This document shows positions 1-7,884 of a stretch of DNA of 15,908 bases, in pieces. The DNA comes from Streptomyces violaceoruber. Its GTDB lineage: Bacteria > Actinomycetota > Actinomycetes > Streptomycetales > Streptomycetaceae. Position numbers and translations under genes: made by a program. The stretch spans positions 1-15,908 of the forward strand of contig JODI01000130.1 of the NCBI GenBank assembly GCA_000720805.1. The letters run 5' to 3'. Position 1 is the first letter of the stretch, and every line of letters begins with the position of its first letter. The notes under the pieces were generated by a model. That model did not search any database. It saw only the letters and a program-made list of their open reading frames with translations, and was not told where the DNA came from.

Positions 1-124
1 GGTCAAACGGCCCGAGCAGGGTCCAGGCCCCGTCGCAATCCATCTGCGGCACCGCAGGTCACCGACATGCAGTCACCGCAACAACAGTGCGACCTCACAG
101 CAAAGCGCCCCCGCACCCGCCGAC

Positions 125-149
125 CGTCCGCACCGGCATGATGCGGACG
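125..149 (+). promoter_or_regulatory. Hairpin overlapping the first gene's GTG start
   Basis: CGTCCGCA (125-132) and TGCGGACG (142-149) form a perfect 8-bp inverted repeat with a 9-base loop. The right arm ends on the first base of the GTG start at 149. A tiny reading frame, ATG ATG CGG ACG TGA (138-152), lies in the loop and right arm, and its TGA overlaps the GTG. No clear Shine-Dalgarno sequence is present, so the fold could limit access to the start. That role is inference; a chance repeat is possible. Confidence 0.3.
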
Positions 150-874
150 TGAAGAAGACCAGGGACACGCCGACCGACGATGAGTTCGCTGCCGTCTGCG
201 GCCAGGCGTGGGACGTCCTGATCCCCGCCCGTGCCGGCTACCTGGCAGGAGTCTCACCGCACTACGACGAGGTGTTCCACGACGTCGTGCAACGAACCGA
301 GCACACCGGCAGCCTCGGGAAGACGGACATCGCGGCCCTGGTCGTCTGGAAACGGCTCTCCGCACAGACCCCGTGGGTATCGGCGCTCATGTCCCTGCCC
401 GACGCACACGTGCGCGAGGTCACCAAGCGGGCCGTCACCGCAGTCCGCGACACCGCGGTACCGCGCAGTGAGGCCGCCCGCACAGGACGCGGCATCATGT
501 GGGAACTGCCCGGCTTCCGTACCGGCGACGCCCTCGCCTCAGCCGCCCTGACAGCAGCGGCACCCACACGGATGGCCGTCTACGACCGCCGAGTCCAACA
601 CGCCCTGGACACCCTCGGACTCACCCTCACCCACACACCGGGACGCTACAGCCGCTACCTGCAACTCCTCGACGACCTCCTCCGACACAGCCCCCGCCCA
701 CCGACGGCTGGACCGCACGCCACATCGACACCGCCCTGTACTGGACCGGCAAAACCCCCAACCCACCAACCACTGAGCCAGGAACTACCAGCCCCCCGAC
801 CCGCCCGAACAGGCCCTCCAACGCTCCGACACCACACACAACGCCAGGCCTATGACCAGGCACAACACGCCTGA
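149..874 (+). CDS. Orphan protein, probable frameshift near 3' end
   Basis: The GTG-started frame encodes 241 residues. Its first 175 or so look like a real, mostly helical cytoplasmic protein, with motifs such as TDIAALVVWKRL, LPGFRTGDALASA and PTRMAVYDRRVQHAL. I recognise the style as a Streptomyces orphan family but cannot assign a function. After residue 180 the frame turns into proline/threonine-rich nonsense. The neighbouring frame instead reads PTDGWTARHIDTALYWTGK at about 699-755, which looks like the missing conserved tail, and stops with TGA at 853-855. The shift lies near the C5 run at 691-695. The start is GTG at 149 because no other in-frame start precedes the conserved part. The gene is either a pseudogene or carries a sequencing indel. 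Confidence 0.6.
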   Translation: MKKTRDTPTDDEFAAVCGQAWDVLIPARAGYLAGVSPHYDEVFHDVVQRTEHTGSLGKTDIAALVVWKRLSAQTPWVSALMSLPDAHVREVTKRAVTAVRDTAVPRSEAARTGRGIMWELPGFRTGDALASAALTAAAPTRMAVYDRRVQHALDTLGLTLTHTPGRYSRYLQLLDDLLRHSPRPPTAGPHATSTPPCTGPAKPPTHQPLSQELPAPRPARTGPPTLRHHTQRQAYDQAQHA

Positions 875-1052
875 CCAGCCAAAACACCCCCCGGACCATT
901 AGACGCAGAAACTACCCACAACACCCCCGCCATTCCCACTAAAACCCGCACAACCCCAGGTCAGAACCGCCCACCGCCACCAGGCCCCGTTCTCAACCAA
1001 CACCCAACCCCACAGCTCACACCCCACCCAGCACACCAACTACCCACCCCCG
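856..1052. other. Non-coding C/A-rich, G-poor tract
   Basis: This stretch after the first gene is strongly strand-asymmetric: only 8 of the 90 bases in 961-1050 are G. It consists of runs such as ACACCCCACC and CAACACCC. The bias starts within the 3' part of the upstream gene and stops abruptly at about 1053, where normal G+C-balanced helicase coding sequence begins. I see no promoter, ribosome binding site or gene in it. The sharp edge suggests a recombination junction. Confidence 0.6.
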
Positions 1053-1061
1053 AATCGACAC

Positions 1062-3032
1062 ATGGCCGACGACCCGGAGGGCACGTACGGCGCGTGGCTC
1101 GCAGAACTCGGGCTCTCCGAGGCGATCGAGCGCGAGATCCTCGCGGGCTTCGAGATCGACGTCCTGGAGATCCGCGCCCCCTCCCCCGCGATCGGGGAGT
1201 CGGAGGAGGCGCGGCGCGGCCGGCGCCTGGCCCTCCTGCAGACCGCGCTCCTAGAGCACGCGGCGGCGTACAACCTGCGTACCGTCATGACGTTCCACCA
1301 GAAGGTGGAGGAGGCAGCGGCGTTCGCCGAGAAGCTGCCCGAGACGGCAGCCGAGCTGTACGTCAACGACGCCACCGACGACGACCTGGCCGCCGCCGAC
1401 AAGCTGCCGAAGTCCCCCATCGACGCGGAGTTCTACGAACTCGAGGCCGGCCGCCACGTCCCGCCGGACCGCGTCTGGTCGGCATGGCTGTGCGGCGACC
1501 ACCTCGTGTCCGAGCGGCGCGAGGTCCTGCGCCAGTTCGCAGGCGGCATCTACGCCGCCGGGCGCCGGGTCCACCGCGCCTTCCTCGCCAGCGTTCGCGT
1601 GCTCGGAGAAGGCGTAGACATCACCGGCGAGCGCGGAGTCGAGGCCGTCTGCTTCGCCGACACCCGCGGCTCCCAGGTGGAGATCGTGCAGAACATCGGC
1701 CGCGCGCTCAGGTTGAACCGCGACGGCTCTACGAAGGTCGCGCGGATCATCGTGCCGGTGTTCCTGGAGCCCGGCGAGGACCCCACCGACATGGTCGCCA
1801 GCGCCTCGTTCCGCCCCCTTGTAGCCGTTTTGCAGGGACTCCGCAGTCATGACGACCGACTCGTCGAGCAGCTCGCCTCCCGCGCGCTCACCAGCGGCAA
1901 GCGCAAGGTCCACATCCGGCGCGACGAAGACGGCCGGATCGTCGGGGCCAGCGGCCAGGGCAACAGCGAGGACCAGGAGCAGGACGACACCCAGGCCGCC
2001 GCCGAAGCGGCCCTGCTCCACTTCTCCAGCCCGCGCGACGCGGCCACCATCGCAGCCTTCCTGCGCACCCGCGTCTACCGGCCCGAGTCCCTGGTATGGC
2101 TGGAGGGCTACCAGGCCCTGCTGCGCTGGCGGAAAAAGAACGAGGTCACCGGCCTCTACGCCGTTCCCTATGACGTTGAGGTCGAGGTCGGCGTCACCAA
2201 GGACTTCCCGCTGGGGCGGTGGGTGCACCAGCAGCGGAAGGCGCTGCGAGCGGGTGAGCTGGAGGAGCGGCGCAAGACCCTGCTCGACTTGCCGGAGGCC
2301 GGGATGGTGTGGGAGCCGGGCGAAGAGGCGTGGGAGAACAAGCTCGCCGCGCTCCGGTCCTACCGGCGGGCCACCGGGCACCTCGCGCCCCGGCAGGACG
2401 CGGTGTGGGGCGAAGGCGAAGCGATGGTGCCCATCGGGCAGCACATCGCCAACCTGCGCCGAAAGGGCGGCCTCGGGAAGGACCAGGAGCGTGCGGCACA
2501 GCGCGCGAAGCAGCTGGCGGCGATCGATCCGGACTGGAACTGCCCGTGGCCCCTGGACTGGCAACGCCACTACCGCGTCCTCGCCGACCTCGTCGACGCC
2601 GACGGCCACCTCCCCGACATCGCACCCGGCGTACTCATGGACGGCGACGACATCGGGCGGTGGCTGGAACGGCATAAACAGCCGAGCACCTGGGCGCAGC
2701 TGTCCACCGAGCAGCAGGAGCGGCTGTCCAGGCTGGGCGTACAGCCCTCTGAGGCGCCCGTTCCGGCTCCAGTGGTCAGGGGTGCGACGAAGGGCCCGAG
2801 CAAGGCGCAGCAGGCGTTCCAGCGCGGCCTGGCAGCCCTCGCGCAGTGGATCGAGCGGGAAGGCCATCGGCCTGTACCGCGCGGCCACGCTGAACAGATC
2901 GCGGTCGACGACGAAGCCGAGCCGGTGTCTGTACGCCTGGGCGTATGGGTCTCGAACACCAAATCGAGACGGGACAAACTCACGCAAGAACAGCTGGAGG
3001 CACTGCGGCAGCTGGGCGTCGAGTGGGCGTGA
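1062..3032 (+). pseudogene. 5'-truncated SF2 DEAD/DEAH-type helicase with HA repeats
   Basis: The 656-residue frame contains only the second half of a Streptomyces-type SF2 helicase. Motif IV-like RTVMTFHQKVEEAA is near residue 75. Motif V-like SVRVLGEGVDI and motif VI-like QNIGRALRLNRDGS fall at about 175-230. After a linker come at least three helicase-associated (HA) repeats, about 410-656, rich in W and in RRxxGHL- or ADGHLP-like patterns. Walker A, the DEAH box and motif III, normally about 200-250 residues upstream, are absent. Residues from ADDPEGTYGAWLAELGLSEA correspond to the segment just after motif III in family members. No ribosome binding site precedes the ATG, and the sequence before 1053 is unrelated C/A-rich DNA. 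The product could not hydrolyse ATP alone. Most likely a relic cut by recombination; the body shows no further frameshift. Confidence 0.8.
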
Positions 3033-3076
3033 CACGCCGCCCGGCCAGTCGTTGGGCTGCAAGGTCAGCGAAGGGT

Positions 3077-3108
3077 GAGGCCCCGGGGACGTGGCGCCCT
3101 GGGGCCTC
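3077..3108 (+). terminator. Terminator-like hairpin after helicase remnant
   Basis: GAGGCCCC (3077-3084) pairs with GGGGCCTC (3101-3108), and the stem can extend inward by one G-C and one G-T pair. It lies 45 bases after the helicase stop. There is no U-tract, as is common in Streptomyces. Confidence 0.5.
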
Positions 3109-3186
3109 CTGCCGTCGATCGGGAGGGTAGCAACCTTGCTGTTCAGATCTGTCCATTCGCGCCATGCGCGTTGGGAGGGTTTCCCC

Positions 3187-3318
3187 ATGAACATCGTTGA
3201 GAACGTTGCGTCCGGTCTCTTCGTCGCACTGGCTGCCTGGGGCGCCCGCTGGGCCCGGCTCGAATGGCGCCGGCGTCGAATCGCTCGCGCTGGACGACGT
3301 AACCCCGCTGCCCGCTGA
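3187..3318 (+). CDS. 43-residue membrane-type small protein
   Basis: ATG at 3187 follows GGGAGGG (3173-3179) at a good 7-base spacing, and the frame stops with TGA at 3316-3318. The peptide has a short hydrophobic stretch, VASGLFVALAAWGA (about residues 7-20), followed by a very basic tail (RRRRIARAGRR). This is the layout of a single-span membrane peptide with a positively charged cytoplasmic end, by the positive-inside rule. It lies 36 bases upstream of the HTH-protein gene and may share its transcript. No function recognised. The strong ribosome binding site and the hydrophobic/basic layout are the main reasons to call it. Confidence 0.55.
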   Translation: MNIVENVASGLFVALAAWGARWARLEWRRRRIARAGRRNPAAR

Positions 3319-3354
3319 TACGACGAATCCACACGAGAGAAGAGCAAGAGCCAC

Positions 3355-4194
3355 ATGGGAGTCATCGAACGGCCGGACCTGCCACCCGGTGCTCGCCGAG
3401 ACCTCAACCAGGAGCTGCATACCCTGCATCGCCGGGCAGGGTTGCCCAGTGTCCGGGAGCTGGCCGGGGCGGTCGCTAAGAGCCCCACTGGCGTCCACAA
3501 CGTGTTCCGCCTGGCCAAGGTGCCCGAACAGCGACTGACGATGGCCATCGTCAGCCAGTTGACGCTATGGGTCCGCGACTGGGGCATGGGCATCAGCCAA
3601 GCGACGGGCATCGAGAAGACACTCCGTCGGTTCGAACGTCTCTGGCAGCAGGCCAAGTACGAAGAGGAGGAACTCGCCGACCAGGGTGAGCCCCCTCGCA
3701 TGTCCGACGCCACCCGAAGGCTCCTGTTCGCGCTCAGCCCGGAGTGCTCGATGTCCCACCCGACTCGGCAGTTCCCGCAGCCCCACGACATCGTCGCCTT
3801 GGAAGACCCCGTCATGACGAAGCCCCCGGCGTTCCTCCGTAAGACCGGCTTGCAGCCGGACTTCCCCAACCCCTGGCATCTGATCCATCTGTGCCGAGGT
3901 TGCCAGCGCCGCCGCGAAGCCGGTGAGCTCACCGAACCAGAACTCCGTGCGGCCCGCTTCGCTCTGGACAGGCGCCCGGGCGCGGCCCGGCACTACGCCG
4001 CGTACCTCGACCAGATGCTTCTGGGCGCCGAGGGCGTCATCGACCTGAACGTGGCCGGGCGGGCCCTCGCGATCATCAAGGCCGATCCGGAGGTGGCAGC
4101 CACCCCGTACGCCCTCAACCATGGGGAGATTGTGGTCGACCGCATCCATGGTTCCTTGGAGTGGGGACACCATCCGTGCGAAGACGATCACTAG
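3355..4194 (+). CDS. Helix-turn-helix domain protein, C-terminal part unknown
   Basis: This 279-residue protein begins at ATG 3355 with only a weak purine-rich ribosome binding site (AGAGAAGAGC). Residues about 14-65 (from RDLNQELHTLHRRAGLPSVR through SPTGVHNVFRLAKVP) match the degenerate Xre-like HTH found at the N-terminus of many actinobacterial regulatory and conflict proteins. A charged segment, RRFERLWQQAKYEEEEL, follows at about 91-107 and is probably a helix or linker. The C-terminal 170 residues contain one CxxC pair (LCRGCQRR), a third cysteine in PECSMSH and several histidines, so a metal site is possible. I do not recognise that part. The gene ends inside a strong terminator. Likely DNA-binding; a transcriptional target cannot be inferred. 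Confidence 0.75.
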   Translation: MGVIERPDLPPGARRDLNQELHTLHRRAGLPSVRELAGAVAKSPTGVHNVFRLAKVPEQRLTMAIVSQLTLWVRDWGMGISQATGIEKTLRRFERLWQQAKYEEEELADQGEPPRMSDATRRLLFALSPECSMSHPTRQFPQPHDIVALEDPVMTKPPAFLRKTGLQPDFPNPWHLIHLCRGCQRRREAGELTEPELRAARFALDRRPGAARHYAAYLDQMLLGAEGVIDLNVAGRALAIIKADPEVAATPYALNHGEIVVDRIHGSLEWGHHPCEDDH

Positions 4195-4238
4195 CACAGG
4201 CGGCCTCCCGGGAGGCTCGTCCCGGAAGGCCGCTGCTA
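4192..4238. terminator. Strong bidirectional terminator
   Basis: GCGGCCTCCCGGGA (4200-4213) pairs with TCCCGGAAGGCCGC (4220-4233) with one mismatch and a 6-base loop. An outer TAGCA/TGCTA pairing (4192-4196 with 4234-4238) extends it and includes the stop codon of the HTH gene. It sits between two convergent genes and probably serves both strands. Confidence 0.75.
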
Positions 4239-4259
4239 TGCGCCGGCACCTCAGAGTGC

Positions 4260-4699
4260 TCAGGAGGATGCGCTGAGCATCGTGAAGAGGGTCTCGAACC
4301 GGTTCGACGTCTCATCGTCGACCTGCCCGACTAGCGCTTTCAAAGGCGTGCCAGGACTCGCTGCAAATCGTCTCGGTCGAATGCGTGGCCGGATGCCAGC
4401 AGAGTTCGGGTGTAGGTGTCCAGAGCAGAGATGAGATCTTCCGAGAATCCCGCTACTGCGGGTAGATCCCAGGCACCGGTGAGCAGGTCGTCGAGGCGGC
4501 TAGGGTCAGCTGGCAGGTGGACGTAGATCTCCCATGGCGGGACGCCTTTGAGTCTGGCCCGCTCAGAGCGTGGGAACATCCGGTTTCCCGCTCGCTCCAG
4601 GGCCCGCAGCACTGCCAGTTCCGGTGCCGCTGTCATCTCCAGTGCTGTCGCCATCGCAGTCGGGTCCATTCGTTCGAGTAGTGCCTTGGCAGTGCTCAC
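4260..4699 (-). pseudogene. Small helical orphan, probable frameshift near 3' end
   Basis: From GTG at 4699 the minus strand encodes 119 residues (start VSTAKALLERMDPTAM, end LQRVLARL) and stops with TGA at 4342-4340. The sequence is mostly helical, with a central segment around VPPWEIYVHLPADPSRLDDL; no family is recognised. Directly after the stop, the neighbouring frame runs on for 27 codons (4343-4260), including VGQVDDETSNRFETLFTML, with G or C in nearly every third position. That frame ends just before the shared terminator. It fits a protein of about 147 residues that lost one base near 4341-4346. The alternatives are a real stop followed by chance coding-like sequence, or a coupled TTG-started peptide (TTGA overlap). 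The gene diverges from the ABC-3C operon and could be related to it, but nothing in its sequence proves this. Confidence 0.55.
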
Positions 4700-4892
4700 C
4701 TCAGACCACTGCCGACCTGCTTGATCCCGACCTGACGCTAGGCAGTGAGCCGGGGCGGACGAACGAGTTACGCCGGATTTTGACTCGATTGAGTGGGGGG
4801 CAGGCCACGGCCGCCCTCGCCTTCGCCGTACTCGCACCCGCCTCCCCCGCCCAGGTCTGCAGTCACGCTCACAAGATCCGATCAAGGGGGTG

Positions 4893-4919
4893 TTGGGTCC
4901 AGTTACACACAGCTACGCT
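4893..4919 (+). promoter_or_regulatory. Possible ABC-3C operon promoter
   Basis: TACGCT (4914-4919) is a good actinobacterial -10 and is identical to the -10 of the AlbA_2 gene. TTGGGT (4893-4898) is a weak -35 at a short 15-base spacing. The effector start at 4946 has AAGGGGGG (4935-4942) as its ribosome binding site. The 246-base gap between the divergent genes holds no other gene; an ACTC-GATT-GAGT inverted repeat near 4783-4794 is the only other symmetric element I saw. Confidence 0.3.
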
Positions 4920-4945
4920 GACAGTTCTGTGCGCAAGGGGGGTTC

Positions 4946-5881
4946 ATGCGGTTCGAGCAGCGGATGTATGCACACATCAAGTTCTTGGGGCTGATGGCCG
5001 AGCTCTACGAGAACGAGTTCGAAGACTTCTTTCACCGCCTGATGTGCTCGCGGTATCCCGACTTCATCGACGTACGCACGGCGGGACGCCTCGGCGACAT
5101 GTCAGCAGACGGCCTCAGCCTGCACTCCCGCAAGCTGTACGCCTGCTACGGCCCCCAAACGGTCGATCCGTACGAGATCAAGAAAAAGCTAACCAAGGAT
5201 CTCTCGGGAGCGGTCGAGAAGCGCAGCGGTGAGTTCGACACCTTCGTCTTCGTGCACAACGACCGACGAGGTGTGCACCCTGTCGTGGCGTCCCTGTTGG
5301 CCGAAGCGCGTAACAACCTGCCCTCGCTTCAGTTCGAACAGATGGGTAGTCGGCGCCTGTGGCAGGAGTGCATGCAGCTTCCGCAGATGGCTGCGGAGGA
5401 CGTGCTTCGTTGCGAGATTCCCATCAAGGACACGACTTTCGGCATCGGGATGGAGGACTTGGCCCCGTTGCTGAATCAATTGCAGGACATCCGTGCCGAG
5501 TCCAACCCTCTGATGTCCCTGCCCGACGTACCGGTGGAGAAGCTGGACTTCAACCGGATCGAAGGAGCGGATCGGGAGGACCTCCTCCGGGGCATGCGCC
5601 AGAGCTACCTGGTGGACGCGTTCTACGCCGGCACCCGGAGCGAGCTGGAGCATGACGAGGTGGCGGAGGGCTTCCGCCTGTACTACCAGCAGGTGCGTCG
5701 CGACTACAGCGACGCCGACGACGTCCTTTGGCAGCTCAAGATGTACTTCCTGGGGAACGCCCAGCCGCGACCGAAGGTGCTGCGCGCCGCCCTTGTTGTC
5801 CTGGCGCACTTCTTCGAACGATGCGACATCTTCGAGACGCCGCCCGCCGGTTGGCAGCCGGGCATCGGGTTGACCGCATGA
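4946..5881 (+). CDS. ABC-3C effector with C-terminal ABC-3C domain
   Basis: This is the first gene of an ABC three-component operon (311 residues). ABC-3C systems, defined by comparative genomics of ABC ATPases in biological conflicts, pair a DUF2326-type ATPase and a short middle component with a variable effector ending in an ABC-3C C-terminal domain. Here residues 15-75 (EFEDFFHRLM, RTAGRLGDMSADGLSLHSRK, YACYGP) resemble the nuclease-like N-terminal segment: an acidic helix, a GD-x-x-ADG turn and a following strand. This suggests a restriction-endonuclease-like fold with a degenerate active site; that is inference. The C-terminal half, from about residue 225 (SYLVDAFYAGTRSELEHDEV), fits the helical ABC-3C tail. 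The ATG follows AAGGGGGG closely, and the stop overlaps the next start as ATGA, so translation is coupled. The protein is probably cytoplasmic. Confidence 0.75.
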   Translation: MRFEQRMYAHIKFLGLMAELYENEFEDFFHRLMCSRYPDFIDVRTAGRLGDMSADGLSLHSRKLYACYGPQTVDPYEIKKKLTKDLSGAVEKRSGEFDTFVFVHNDRRGVHPVVASLLAEARNNLPSLQFEQMGSRRLWQECMQLPQMAAEDVLRCEIPIKDTTFGIGMEDLAPLLNQLQDIRAESNPLMSLPDVPVEKLDFNRIEGADREDLLRGMRQSYLVDAFYAGTRSELEHDEVAEGFRLYYQQVRRDYSDADDVLWQLKMYFLGNAQPRPKVLRAALVVLAHFFERCDIFETPPAGWQPGIGLTA

Positions 5882-6146
5882 TCACTCCAACGAAGGGGCT
5901 CGCCCCTGACCGCTGTCTGCTCGCTGTAGGTGCGCAGGTTCTCCTCCAGCTCGATGAACCGCGGACCGTCAGTCAGGCGTGGGCGAGGCTGAAGAGCTGG
6001 CGCGCTGATCAGGCCCATACCTCGCCGGTATTTCGTTCGAGTGGTTCGTTCTGGCCCTGGACATCCTCTTCGCCATGGGTGCGGTGGAGCTGGCCCAGGA
6101 CGTTCTCGTCGCAAGGAGTACGGATGCTGCGCCGTCTGAGCGCTGA
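5878..6146 (+). pseudogene. ABC-3C middle component, one-base frameshift
   Basis: ATG 5878 overlaps the effector stop (ATGA). The first 49 codons read MITPTKGLAPDRCLLAVGAQ and then VSQAWARLKSWRADQAHTS, typical of the short ABC-3C middle component. From 6030 the matching continuation, ISFEWFVLALDILFAMGAVE, is in the -1 frame and ends with TGA at 6144-6146, 23 bases inside the ATPase gene. Restoring one base at 6025-6030 gives an 89-residue protein of normal size. Unrestored, the first frame stays open to the ATPase ATG and is in phase with it, so 5878-7884 appears as one false 668-codon gene. No slippery heptamer is visible, so programmed frameshifting is unlikely. Either the system is inactivated or the base was lost in sequencing. 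Confidence 0.8.
6113..6118 (+). promoter_or_regulatory. Ribosome binding site fixing the ATPase start
   Basis: AAGGAG lies 5 bases before ATG 6124, inside the 3' end of the middle-component gene. It supports 6124 as the true ATPase start rather than any upstream in-frame codon. Confidence 0.75.
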
Positions 6147-7884
6147 CGACGCGCGGTTCAAAACGGTGGATTTCTCACCAGGACTGAACCTGCTGGTCGC
6201 GGACACCACCTCGTCGTCGGCTGAGACCGACAGCCGTAACAGTGCTGGCAAGTCGAGCATGATCGAGCTCGTTCACTTCCTTCTAGGGGCGAAATCCTCC
6301 GGGTCGCTGGCCACTAACAGGGCCCTGCGCCGCATCACCTTCAGCCTGGCTATGGACTGGCCGTGGCAGGACGATCCGCTTGAGGTACGACGGCGCGGAG
6401 ACAGTCCTAAGGTCGTGTCACTGAGCCGGGACGTATCCGGCGTGCCGACCGACACGCTCTTCACGGACGGCCAGGACGTCGAGCTGTCCGTGGAGCAGTG
6501 GAATCGCGTCATCGAGCGGGACCTCTTTGGGCTGGATGGCGACCATCCCGGAGTGAGCGGTCGCACGCTCCTGTCGTTCCTCATCCGCCGTGTCTCGGCT
6601 TACGGCTTCAACGAGCCCACCCGGACGTTCTCCCGGCAGGCCGCCGCGGAGGCATCGTCGAACCTGGCCTACCTCCTGGGGCTGGACTGGCAACTGGTCA
6701 ACGGATACCGCGAGCTCAATGCCCGTAAGGCGACCAGAGACCAGCTGAGGAAGGCCGTCAACGATCCCGTATGGGGACGGATCGTCGGGTCCACGGCTGA
6801 CCTGAGGGGTCAGATCACTCTTGCCGAGGCACAGGTCGAACGGCTGCGAGCGCAGGTTGCCGCCTTTCAGGTTGTCCCTGAGTACGAGCGCCTCAAAGAG
6901 CGCGCAGACCAGGTAAGTCGCCGCATCAAGCAGCTCGCCCAGGACGACGTGATCGACCAGCACAACCTCGAAGAACTCCACGGCGCGGTCACCGAGACCA
7001 CCGACGTCGAGGTGTCCTACCTCGAGCCCGCCTACCGCGAGCTCGGGGTCATCCTCAACGACCAGGTCCGGCGTCGCTTCGAAGACGTCAAGGCGTTCCA
7101 CCACTCCGTCGTACGCAACCGGCGCAGGTTCCTGGAGGAGGAGATCCAGGAACTCACCGATCGCCTGGCCTCCCGGCGTCAGGAACGTGCCGACCTAGGC
7201 GAGGACCAGGCCCGCCTACTGCGCGAGCTGGCGGAGGGCGGAGCGCTGGAAGCGCTGACCGCCCTGCAGACAGCCCTGGGGCGGGAGGAGGCCACTCTCG
7301 GTGCTCTTCGCCACCGCTTCGACGCAGCGCAGGCCCTCGAAGCCAGCGCCCGCCAGATCACCGCCAAGAGCCTCGAACTGCAACAGGCCGTCGACCTCGA
7401 CCTCCGAGAGCGCCGGCAGCAGACAGACGAAGCGATCCTGCTGTTCTCCAAGTACGCACAGCGCCTGTACGGCGAAGGCCGCGAAGCGTACCTCGCGATC
7501 GAGGCCGGCCGCACCAGCCTCAGCATCACGCCCCGGATCGACGCCGACGACAGTCGCGGCATCAACAACATGGTCATCTTCTGCTTCGACCTCACCCTGG
7601 CTGTCCTCGCTCACCGCCACGAGCGCGGCCCTGACTTCCTCATCCACGACAGCCACCTCTACGACGGCGTCGACGAACGGCAGGTCGCGCGATCCCTCGC
7701 GCTCGCAGCCGAAGTGACGGAGGAAGAGCACATGCAGTACATCGTCACCCTCAACACCGACACCCTCAGCACCGCTGCCCAGCGCGGATTCAACCCCGAA
7801 CGCCACATCCGCAGCCCCCGCCTCACCGACGACGAAGAGGGCGGTCTCTTCGGCTTCCGCTTCAAAGCCGCAGGTAAGGCATAG
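6124..7884 (+). CDS. ABC-3C ABC ATPase (DUF2326 type)
   Basis: This 586-residue RecN/SMC-like ATPase powers the ABC-3C system. The N-terminal strand-rich part (MLRRLSADDARFKTVDFSPG) leads to the P-loop DSRNSAGKSS at about 36-45. The first P-loop glycine is replaced by serine, which I recall as common in this family. Residues about 215-430 form the coiled coil (repeats such as LAEAQVERLRAQ and FLEEEIQELTDRLASRRQE). The C-terminal lobe has a signature-like RGINNMVIFCFDLTLAVL and Walker B-like DFLIHDSHLYDGVDERQ (about 504-520), diagnostic of DUF2326. The start at ATG 6124 is backed by AAGGAG and the fit to family N-termini. It overlaps the middle component by 23 bases. The ATPase itself appears intact, with all core motifs present. 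No strong terminator follows; only a 5-bp GCCTC/GAGGC hairpin sits just after the stop. Confidence 0.88.
   Translation: MLRRLSADDARFKTVDFSPGLNLLVADTTSSSAETDSRNSAGKSSMIELVHFLLGAKSSGSLATNRALRRITFSLAMDWPWQDDPLEVRRRGDSPKVVSLSRDVSGVPTDTLFTDGQDVELSVEQWNRVIERDLFGLDGDHPGVSGRTLLSFLIRRVSAYGFNEPTRTFSRQAAAEASSNLAYLLGLDWQLVNGYRELNARKATRDQLRKAVNDPVWGRIVGSTADLRGQITLAEAQVERLRAQVAAFQVVPEYERLKERADQVSRRIKQLAQDDVIDQHNLEELHGAVTETTDVEVSYLEPAYRELGVILNDQVRRRFEDVKAFHHSVVRNRRRFLEEEIQELTDRLASRRQERADLGEDQARLLRELAEGGALEALTALQTALGREEATLGALRHRFDAAQALEASARQITAKSLELQQAVDLDLRERRQQTDEAILLFSKYAQRLYGEGREAYLAIEAGRTSLSITPRIDADDSRGINNMVIFCFDLTLAVLAHRHERGPDFLIHDSHLYDGVDERQVARSLALAAEVTEEEHMQYIVTLNTDTLSTAAQRGFNPERHIRSPRLTDDEEGGLFGFRFKAAGKA

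Noticed and set aside
1251..3932. 893-codon open frame on the minus strand
   Set aside because: It is antisense to the helicase remnant and the HTH gene, has shadow-type composition (long runs of G, A, V, L, D), and crosses a terminator; GC-rich DNA often leaves such frames open.
4340..4885. 181-residue version of the minus-strand orphan
   Set aside because: The first 62 residues are arginine-rich and lie in the divergent promoter region; GTG 4699 is the better start.
6020..6035. Programmed -1 frameshift in the middle component
   Set aside because: No X-XXY-YYZ slippery site or downstream pseudoknot is visible, and the family is normally encoded in one frame.
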